Positions 34,183 through 40,819 of a DNA stretch of 64,000 nucleotides are shown in pieces. The stretch comes from Betaproteobacteria bacterium (GTDB taxonomy: Bacteria > Acidobacteriota > Terriglobia > Acidiferrales > UBA7541): contig CAJCHZ010000078.1 of the NCBI GenBank assembly GCA_903970165.1, forward strand, positions 62,001-126,000, written 5' to 3'. Positions within the stretch are counted from its first letter, which is position 1. The number at the start of each line of letters is the position of its first letter. The notes under the pieces were generated by a model. It saw nothing but the letters and a program-made list of their open reading frames with translations, ran no database searches and was not told the origin of the DNA. Both the position numbers and the translations under genes were made by a program.

Positions 34183-35052
34183 ATGTCCGATCAGGAAAAA
34201 GAAAAGGAAAAAGAGAAAGAAAAGCCGCTGCCGGCTACGGTCGTTCCACCGGAACATCCGGAAGCCACCGCGGCGCCGCTGCCCGGCGCAAAGCCCGGGG
34301 CCCATGGCGAAGACGGTGCTGCCCAATATTTCTATGGCGAAGCGCTTGTCGGTTTTGACCCGAGCGAGATCACCGGAAACCTGATTGTGATCGAGGGCAT
34401 GGATGGTTCCGGCCGCTCGACGCAAATTGCGTTGCTCCAGGAATGGCTCGAATCCGAAGGATTCGCCGTGCAAACAAGCGGTCTGCGGCGATCAAATCTC
34501 GTGGGCCGCGACATAGATGAATTGCTAGCGAAAAACGCGGTAACCAGGCTGACTCTTTCGTTGATGTACGCCACCGATTTCTTTGACCAGGTCGAGCATC
34601 GCGTTTTGCCTGCGTTGCGCTCCGGAACGGTCGTCCTCGCGGATCGATTTATCTTTACGCTGGTGGCGCGCGGCGTGGTCCGCGGCATCAACCGGGATTA
34701 TCTGAACGGCTTGTACGCCATGGCGCTGCGCCCGCACCTGACGTTCTGGCTGAATGTGCGTCCCGAAACGGCGTTTGCGCGCGAGTTCAAGAAAGCGCAA
34801 GCCATCAGCTATTGGGAGGCGGGACGCGATATGTCGCTTTCGCACGACTTGTATTGGTCTTTCATTCGCTATCAGACGATGATCAAGCGCGAATTTGAAG
34901 TGATGGCCAAGCGCCACTCGTTCATCGAACTCGACGGTGAGGCCAGCGTTTCCGCCGTTAACAAGCAGCTTCGCCAGCGCATTGGCGAGCAACTCGGCAT
35001 TCGCGCCTCGAAGTACACTCCTTCCGCGGCGCTCGCGCATCTCTGGCGGTAA
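34183..35052 (+). CDS. Thymidylate-kinase-like P-loop kinase, paralog 2
   Basis: 289 residues. The N-terminal 60 residues are Lys/Glu- then Pro/Ala-rich and look disordered. The kinase core has P-loop IEGMDGSGRSTQ (Lys of the usual GKST replaced by Arg, so ATP binding may be changed), LADRFIFTLVARG in place of DRY, and EAGRDMSLSHD, matching the EAGxDxxLSxD motif of paralog 1. It is a divergent duplicate, two bases after paralog 1 and 8 bases before ppx. The Lys-to-Arg change could make it a regulatory partner of paralog 1. Confidence 0.8.
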   Translation: MSDQEKEKEKEKEKPLPATVVPPEHPEATAAPLPGAKPGAHGEDGAAQYFYGEALVGFDPSEITGNLIVIEGMDGSGRSTQIALLQEWLESEGFAVQTSGLRRSNLVGRDIDELLAKNAVTRLTLSLMYATDFFDQVEHRVLPALRSGTVVLADRFIFTLVARGVVRGINRDYLNGLYAMALRPHLTFWLNVRPETAFAREFKKAQAISYWEAGRDMSLSHDLYWSFIRYQTMIKREFEVMAKRHSFIELDGEASVSAVNKQLRQRIGEQLGIRASKYTPSAALAHLWR

Positions 35053-35060
35053 ATTCCAAC

Positions 35061-36602
35061 ATGTCCGATCCGGTTCACATTGCGGCAATCGACGCCGGTT
35101 CGAACGCGGTGCGCCTTGCCGTGGCGCGGGCTTACTCCGCGCTCGACATCGAGCCGCTCGTCAGCGAAAGATATTCGCTTCGCTTGGGCGAAGGCGTTTT
35201 TGTGCGGCACCGCTTCACCGAAGAGCTTTTTAAAAGGGCAATCAAGGCCTTTCGCCATTTCCGCGAAATCATGGAAGAGTTTGGCGTCACGCGCTATCGC
35301 GCGGTTGCGACCAGCGCTTCCCGCGAAGCGCGCAACCGGGACGCGTTCGTTGCGCAAATCAAGCAGAAGACGGGAATCAAGCTGGAAGTCATCAGCTCCG
35401 TGGAAGAGTCGCGGCTCGGCCGCGTTGCCGTGCTGGCCGCTCTCGGGCCCGAGTCGCCACCGGCTTGCATCGCTGATCTTGGCGGCGGAAGCCTGGAGAT
35501 CAGCATCCTGCGTGATCACAAGGTTGAACTGGCCGCACAGTTGGGCGTGGGAACCGTGCGGCTGATGTCTACGCTGAATATTCCCGGCGTGATTCGGCCG
35601 GCGCAGGCCGAGCAGGTGCGTAAATACGTGCGTGCGCTTCTCGAATCGCGTTTGCCGTCGCGGCCAAATCTTGGCGAGCAAACTTGTGTGGCGCTTGGAG
35701 GCAATGCCGAAACTCTGGCAAATATTGCGCCGGGGCCCCGGTTGCACGGGCTTCCGACGCTCGAACTCTCCCTGCTGCGCGAGCGGCTGCCGGATCTTCT
35801 GGAGCGCGATGTACGCGAGCGCATGAAAAGCTATGCCATCCGGCGCGACCGCGCGGACGTGATTGGCATTGCCGCAATTACTCTTTTGACGCTCGGACGC
35901 TACTTGAACATTCGGAATTTTTCGATTCCCAGTGTTGGTTTGCGCGAAGGCCTCGTTCAGGAAATTGCGCGCGAAGCGTTTTCGCGAACGGAGCCGCATC
36001 GCTACGATGCGCCGGCGCGGCAACTGCTCGTGGGCACAAGGAGCTTCGCGCGGCGTTTGCAGAAGGATCAGACGCATGCCGAGCATGTGCGCGAGCTCAG
36101 CATTTTGCTCTTCGACCAGCTTCAGCCCGTGCACCACCTTCCGGCGCAATCGCGCGTGCTGCTGGAAGCCGGAGCCTTGCTGCATGACACTGGGCACATG
36201 ATCAGTCATCGCGGGCATCACAAGCATGGCGAGTATTTCGTCTTGAATGGCGACATCCCTGGCTTAGAAGGGCGTGACCGCGCCATCGTCGCCGCTTTGG
36301 CTCGGTATCACAATCGAAAATCGGAGCCTGCGGGGCATCATACGGCGTATTCGTCGCTCAATAATAATGACAAGCGCATTGCGCGGCGGCTTGCGGCCAT
36401 TCTGCGCATTGCCGAAGCGCTGGATCATTCGCACCGCCAGCGCGTCATGCAGGTGCGCGCGGCGTTTACACGCGGCGCCGTCGGCTTGCAGGTCACCGCG
36501 CGGGGTGACGCAGCCGAAGATTTGCTGGACGCAAATCGCAGCGCGGAGCTGTTTGAGAAGGAATTTCACGTACGGCTTTATTTCCGGCAGGCTGTCTCTT
36601 AG
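35061..36602 (+). CDS. Ppx/GppA phosphatase (exopolyphosphatase family) with HD domain
   Basis: 513 residues. The N-terminal actin-like fold has IAAIDAGSNAVRLAV, YRAVATSASREARNRD, ISSVEESRLG and IADLGGGSLEIS, the Ppx/GppA phosphate/acid motifs. The C-terminal HD-type domain (about residues 325-480) has an intact LLHDTGHMISHRGHHKHGEY and VAALARYHNR. It probably hydrolyses polyphosphate or pppGpp; the two cannot be distinguished from sequence. It is the third gene of a tight run with the two TMK-like kinases and precedes sixA by 72 bases. Confidence 0.92.
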   Translation: MSDPVHIAAIDAGSNAVRLAVARAYSALDIEPLVSERYSLRLGEGVFVRHRFTEELFKRAIKAFRHFREIMEEFGVTRYRAVATSASREARNRDAFVAQIKQKTGIKLEVISSVEESRLGRVAVLAALGPESPPACIADLGGGSLEISILRDHKVELAAQLGVGTVRLMSTLNIPGVIRPAQAEQVRKYVRALLESRLPSRPNLGEQTCVALGGNAETLANIAPGPRLHGLPTLELSLLRERLPDLLERDVRERMKSYAIRRDRADVIGIAAITLLTLGRYLNIRNFSIPSVGLREGLVQEIAREAFSRTEPHRYDAPARQLLVGTRSFARRLQKDQTHAEHVRELSILLFDQLQPVHHLPAQSRVLLEAGALLHDTGHMISHRGHHKHGEYFVLNGDIPGLEGRDRAIVAALARYHNRKSEPAGHHTAYSSLNNNDKRIARRLAAILRIAEALDHSHRQRVMQVRAAFTRGAVGLQVTARGDAAEDLLDANRSAELFEKEFHVRLYFRQAVS

Positions 36603-36674
36603 GCAACGCGCCGCCGCGGTTTGCTTCCGCGCCGCTCTGGAATTATTAAGATTCATGCACAGGGAGAAGTGTTC

Positions 36675-37175
36675 ATGCAGATTTATGTTGTGCGCCACGG
36701 CATCGCGATTGACCGCGAAGATCCGAAGTGTCCGCCCGATCCCGAGAGATATCTCACGGAAGAAGGCGTCGAGAAAACCCAACGGGTTGCGTCTGCGGTT
36801 GCCGGCCTTTGCGATTCACCTGATTTGCTGATATCGAGTCCTTACGTGCGAGCAACGCAAACCGCCGAGATTTTTGCCGATGAGTTCGACTATCCGGAGG
36901 AGAAGATTCGTCGGACCGATTTGCTTTTGCCAGGCGCGGATCCCTCGCTGCTTTTCCGGGAATTGGCGAAGGATAAATTGTCATCGGCGATTTTTCTTTT
37001 CGGGCACGCGCCTCAGTTGGACGACGTGATTGCGACCGCTCTGGGATCGAAGCATCACGTCACCTCGCTGAAGAAGGCAGGCGTGGCCCTGATTGAGTTG
37101 AAGCGCGTTTCGCCCCCAAGTGCCCAGTTGGTTTGGCTAGCCACGCCAAAGATTTTGCGCCGCGCAGGCAAATAA
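36675..37175 (+). CDS. sixA: SixA-type phosphohistidine phosphatase
   Basis: 166 residues from MQIYVVRHGIAIDRED (ATG 36675). The RHG catalytic signature is at residues 7-9, SSPYVRATQTAEIFADEF (about 53) contributes the conserved Arg, and FGHAPQLDDVIATA (about 112) gives the second catalytic His. SixA dephosphorylates phosphohistidine on HPt proteins such as ArcB. Its place after ppx and before the CHAD gene is a recurring context in bacteria and suggests a role in the polyphosphate/phosphate module. It ends the plus-strand run. Confidence 0.9.
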   Translation: MQIYVVRHGIAIDREDPKCPPDPERYLTEEGVEKTQRVASAVAGLCDSPDLLISSPYVRATQTAEIFADEFDYPEEKIRRTDLLLPGADPSLLFRELAKDKLSSAIFLFGHAPQLDDVIATALGSKHHVTSLKKAGVALIELKRVSPPSAQLVWLATPKILRRAGK

Positions 37176-37684
37176 GCCGGTGTGTCATCTTCCGGAAGGC
37201 CGCCGCGCACTTCGGCGCCCCCGCGTCCCCCGTGTCCGGTGTCTAAATTTCGTATCCAGGAGAAAAATCGACTGACGTGTCATGCAGAACGAAGTGAGGG
37301 ACTGCTTTTCTTTCTGCCACCCCCAATTCCAGCCGAAACTTCGGCGCCTACACCCTCTCCCACTAATCTGAGGTCTCCAACGAACTTGACACCATGTAGC
37401 ATCCCCGCATTGCTCTAAATTTGCGGAGCGTGTAGTCAGGCTAACCTCCTTAAATGCAATACTTACAAAAAACGAGGGGCCTCGCGCGGTTTAAGTTATT
37501 GAAACAGATGCACTTACGGGGAAGGCCTCATAAGTATTGATTCCAATAGGCTTGTCAAATTCATTCTCATGAGGATGAATCTGGAAAGCGAGTCGTGGGC
37601 GGTAGGCCAGATGAGACTGACAAATCATCGCCCTGGCATGGCGACGGTTTATTTCAACTTGAACGAGAACCTTACGAGGTTCGT
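37176..37684. other. Convergent 509-base gap, nothing recognised
   Basis: The gap between sixA and the CHAD gene (tail to tail) contains no open frame that looks coding and no hairpin strong enough to call a terminator. Confidence 0.4.
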
Positions 37685-39262
37685 CTAGGTCGGCGTTGTG
37701 ACTGGATTTGGCGCTGGTTCTGGACTGGGCTCCGACGCGATGCACGAGGCTTCTGGTTTTGGGACGGCTTTGAGGATTAGGGGCTTTTTTAGCGTGGATT
37801 CCAGCAGATGCTTTGCGGCGGCCAGGCGAGCTGCGGCTTCCGCTGTGTCGGGGATGCCTGGGACTCGGAAGACCATGGCGTCCGCGGAGTTTTCGAGGCC
37901 AAGGCCGCGGGTGGTTTCTATGCCGCACTTGCGAAGGGCGCGCGAAAGCCGCAGGACTCCGGAGAGTGCGCGGACCGCGGTTTGCTGCGCTTCGGAGAGT
38001 TTGGCAAAGCCGTTTTTTTGCTTTGGTTCCGGGCCCCGGTGGTAACGGACTACCCAAGCCATCAGGTCCCATTGGTCGGAGGTCCAGTTTGGCGGGACTG
38101 GGAGGCTCTTTAGGAATTTGCGCGCCTGTTTTGGAGTGGGGTAATGATCGCCTTGGGAACTGACGCCGTGAAGTTTGGCGGCGGACTGCATGATGCGGCG
38201 CATGCCTGGGTCTTTGAAGGCGTGCGCTGCTCCTGCGCGGTGCAGCAGATGGAAAAGGCGGACAGCGATGCGGGAAACCTGGTTGGTGCGGCGAGGGTGG
38301 GCGTCGGCGGCACGAGCGGTGGCGTGAAGACGAGCTGCTGCGGCCGCTTCGAGGCGTTCGCCGTGGGGGAGATTGTGGCGCCACTCGTGCCAGAGGCTGG
38401 TTTTGCCGAGGGTAAGCTGGCGATAGGTTTCGAGGCGCTCCAGGCGCTCTTGCGAGATTTTTTCCTGCCAAACTTGCGTGGATTGTTCGGTCTCGGGAGA
38501 CTTCGTTTCTTCCAACAATTCTGCGAGGACATCTAAATCGTGGATGTCGCCGAGAAGGTCTTGGACGCGCTTTAATTGGTCGCCCCAGAGTGCATAGTGG
38601 TCGGGCAGGAGGCTCTCTACAGTGTAGCGAAAACGCTTCAAGCCGATGCGGAGGGTGTGCCAGGGCTTGGATTTTTCTGTGCGAAGAGCGCGATTGTGGA
38701 GCTCTTTGGCTTCTTCATAGCGTTCGAGCGCGAGGCATTCAGCCGCGAGGCTGCCGACGGGAACCAGGCGGGCGCGCTGTTTCAGGTGGCGCTCAAGATG
38801 GGCCCAGTCTTTTTCGCTGAACTTTTCAGCTATGCGAAGAGCGGCTTCCGTTTCTTGTTTTTCTTCGGCGTCGAGCGAGGAGAGCAGTTGAGCCTGGAGT
38901 GTGTCGCCTTCGGGGGCCAGACTCTTGATCCAACCCTTCGTTACCTGGGTGTCGCGGAGGGCGCCGAGGCCGCGGAAGAGTTTGCGAGCCACCTTACGCA
39001 TCTCGGGCCAAGCGGGGTCGGGGTCGACCTCTTCCATGACTGCGGCGAGAGAGCGGCAACGGCGGATGGCGACACGTAAGTCGTGAACTGTATCGGGATC
39101 GGAGGCCGAACGCAGGCTGGCGAGTTCTTCGAGGGCGCGGCTCATCCAGTGAGAGAGGTTGCGGTGATCGGGCCGTGAGCCGGGTACTGGGGGAACGGCT
39201 AAAGGCGACCGCTGGGCAGTCAACGAGAATGGTGACCGCTGAGCGGCCATCGATGTTGCCAT
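37685..39262 (-). CDS. CHAD domain protein fused to a degenerate Ppx-like HD domain
   Basis: About 525 residues. Residues about 30-300 are a CHAD domain, the conserved-histidine alpha-helical domain that binds polyphosphate granules: DTVHDLRVAIRRCRSL, ARKLFRGLGALRDTQV, WHTLRIGLKRFRYTVESL, RVQDLLGDIHDLDVL. From about 320 the sequence matches the C-terminal domain of exopolyphosphatases (SAAKLHGVSSQGDHYPTPKQ, WVVRYHRG, ALSGVLRLSRALRKCG) with the HD motif changed (HG for HD), so probably non-catalytic. I chose the ATG at 39262 (AGGTG 8 bases upstream). It converges with ppx-sixA. Confidence 0.88.
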   Translation of the reverse strand: MATSMAAQRSPFSLTAQRSPLAVPPVPGSRPDHRNLSHWMSRALEELASLRSASDPDTVHDLRVAIRRCRSLAAVMEEVDPDPAWPEMRKVARKLFRGLGALRDTQVTKGWIKSLAPEGDTLQAQLLSSLDAEEKQETEAALRIAEKFSEKDWAHLERHLKQRARLVPVGSLAAECLALERYEEAKELHNRALRTEKSKPWHTLRIGLKRFRYTVESLLPDHYALWGDQLKRVQDLLGDIHDLDVLAELLEETKSPETEQSTQVWQEKISQERLERLETYRQLTLGKTSLWHEWRHNLPHGERLEAAAAARLHATARAADAHPRRTNQVSRIAVRLFHLLHRAGAAHAFKDPGMRRIMQSAAKLHGVSSQGDHYPTPKQARKFLKSLPVPPNWTSDQWDLMAWVVRYHRGPEPKQKNGFAKLSEAQQTAVRALSGVLRLSRALRKCGIETTRGLGLENSADAMVFRVPGIPDTAEAAARLAAAKHLLESTLKKPLILKAVPKPEASCIASEPSPEPAPNPVTTPT

Positions 39263-39445
39263 CAAAAACACCTAAGACCGTTCGCCTGCTGCTGGCGGGT
39301 TCGCAGCCCCTGTGGCGCACGGTGGGAACATAGAGTAACGCCTGGGGCCAGAGGGAGTCCAGTCGAGGGGTTGTGGAAAAGTCCGCAGTGAAATTGCAGG
39401 TCTCTGAGCTAAGAATTGAACAGAATTCATTCGGGTGACGGCTCG

Positions 39446-39479
39446 TCTCGCCACTCGCCACTTCGTGCCATTGGCGAGT
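39446..39479. repeat. Short intergenic repeat cluster (CTCGCCACT words)
   Basis: Copies of ACTCGCCAC occur at 39446-39454 (one mismatch) and 39453-39461 (exact), and the reverse-orientation TTGGCGAGT at 39471-39479. The same 9-mer (GTGGCGAGT) is repeated three times at 46710-46738. It lies in the 250-base gap between the CHAD gene and the HAD gene. Confidence 0.45.
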
Positions 39480-39524
39480 TTGGATGGTGTTGGCTTACAC
39501 TGCTGAAGAGGAAATATAGCGAGA

Positions 39525-40124
39525 ATGAAACTAAAATTGCCGGAAAGGCAGTTTGGGGCTTATTTGTTTGATTGCGACGGGACCATTGCTGATTCGATGC
39601 CGTTGCACTATGTGGCTTGGAAGAGAGCGCTTGGGGAATGGAATTGTGACTTTGAAGAGGAATTGTTTTACTCGTGGGGCGGAATGCCGATTGCGGAGAT
39701 CGTCGCCACTCTAAATGAAAAGCATGGGCTGAAGATGCCGGTGGAAGACGTCGCGCGCCGCAAGGAAAGTCTTTATTACGAAATGCTGCCGCAGTTGAAG
39801 GTTGTGCCGGAAGTGTTGGAGCATATCGAGGCGCAACATGGGCGGATTCCTTTTGCCGTCGTGTCGGGAAGCACGCGTGAGTCCGTGAAGGCTTCGCTGG
39901 AGACGCTGAAGCTGCTGGATCGGTTTGATACTTTGGTCTGTGCGGGAGAGTACACCCGAAGCAAGCCTGATCCCGAGGGGTTTTTGCTTGCGGCGTCAAT
40001 GCTGCGCGTGGCACCCAAGGATTGCCTGGTATTTGAGGATACGGAAATGGGGATCCAGGCGGCGACAGCGGCAGGGATGGCTTCGGTTAAGGTGCCCGCG
40101 CCGTGGGAGAGGCGCGAATCTTAA
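39525..40124 (+). CDS. HAD-superfamily hydrolase, beta-phosphoglucomutase-like
   Basis: 199 residues. Motif I is FDCDGTIADSMPLH (catalytic DxD at about 16-18), a four-helix cap follows (WGGMPIAEIVATLNEKHG), motif II is VSGSTRESVKA, and motifs III/IV are KPDPEGFLLAA and CLVFEDTEMGIQAATAAGM. The cap and the motif order match subfamily IA, with beta-phosphoglucomutase or phosphatase activity on a sugar phosphate as the likely role. It is a stand-alone gene upstream of tRNA-Leu. Confidence 0.9.
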   Translation: MKLKLPERQFGAYLFDCDGTIADSMPLHYVAWKRALGEWNCDFEEELFYSWGGMPIAEIVATLNEKHGLKMPVEDVARRKESLYYEMLPQLKVVPEVLEHIEAQHGRIPFAVVSGSTRESVKASLETLKLLDRFDTLVCAGEYTRSKPDPEGFLLAASMLRVAPKDCLVFEDTEMGIQAATAAGMASVKVPAPWERRES

Positions 40125-40216
40125 GCAGACGAGCTAGACTCAAAAACTAAACTCGCGAATCGGAGCAAGAGACGCACAAAACGGAACCTGATATAATTCG
40201 GTGAGTCGGAGCAATT

Positions 40217-40303
40217 CCCGGAGTGGCGGAACTGGCAGACGCGCCGGACTCAAAATCCGGTGGCCGCAAGGCCGTGTGGGTTCGACCCCCTCCTCCGGGA
40301 CCA
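40217..40303 (+). tRNA. tRNA-Leu (anticodon CAA)
   Basis: 87 nt. The acceptor stem CCCGGAG/CTCCGGG is fully paired, with discriminator A and an encoded CCA (40301-40303). The anticodon arm CCGGA-CTCAAAA-TCCGG gives anticodon CAA, reading UUG. A long variable arm (GGCC-GCAA-GGCC) confirms a class II tRNA-Leu. The T-arm GTGGG/CCCTC has one T-T mismatch, which is unusual. Confidence 0.93.
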
Positions 40304-40333
40304 TCAAACAACCTCATAAACACTGACGATTCC

Positions 40334-40528
40334 TCAACGTCCAAGGCCCGCGTTCGCGGCTCGTGAGAGTCTTGCTTCGACCGCTTTGACCGCATCAAGC
40401 GTTCTATCAACGTGCAGGTCGGGACTTGGGCCGCCAGTGTGCAACACACATCCTTTACCAGCATCGGCTCCGCACGTAGGGCACGGGACAGCGAGTAAGA
40501 GTTCCGGGGTCAGGTATGCGTTTGCCAT
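40334..40528 (-). CDS. Small zinc-binding protein (CPxCGA...C...H type)
   Basis: A 64-residue protein with CPTCGADAGKGCVLHTGG followed by a further His, a zinc-ribbon-like pattern (C-x2-C-x7-C-x11-H) that I associate with small phage- and actinobacterium-type zinc-finger proteins. The C-terminal half is a basic helix. It lies 31 bases from the tRNA-Leu 3' end, on the opposite strand, a place where integrative elements insert, so it may be a remnant. The ribosome site is weak. No integrase or att repeat is visible. Confidence 0.5.
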   Translation of the reverse strand: MANAYLTPELLLAVPCPTCGADAGKGCVLHTGGPSPDLHVDRTLDAVKAVEARLSRAANAGLGR

Positions 40529-40781
40529 TCGAGAAGAATAGGACGGGGCATTTCATAAGAATGCCCTGTTTTGCACAGTCGGACGAGGGCTTTCGTCCGA
40601 CTTGACGGGCGCTTTATAAAGTGGGATGCCACGCGGTTAAAGTGGGTCGCGAGTTGAACTTTAAAAAGTTCGGCTTTTCCGGGTTTGGCGGACACTGTAG
40701 GTTTTTCCGAACAGCGCGCTTACCAAGAGCTTCTCCAGTTTGTTTTGGCGCTCACCCTTCAATGCACATACTATCCCCGCG

Positions 40782-40810
40782 TTGACTTGCCTCGGCTCGC
40801 AACCTAATAT
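40782..40810 (+). promoter_or_regulatory. Sigma-70-type promoter, nearly leaderless
   Basis: TTGACT (40782-40787) and TAATAT (40805-40810) are separated by exactly 17 bases. A start about 7 bases past the -10 (near 40817) would be only a few bases before the kinase ATG at 40820. No Shine-Dalgarno sequence fits in between, so the transcript is likely leaderless. Confidence 0.75.
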
Positions 40811-40819
40811 GAGCGCCAA

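Noticed and set aside
34872..36227. Long open frame opposite ppx
   Set aside because: Low-information Arg/Ala-rich translation with no motif; ppx on the plus strand is intact.
40510..40695. 61-codon frame upstream of the kinase
   Set aside because: Runs across the region next to the kinase promoter, and the composition does not look like a conserved protein.
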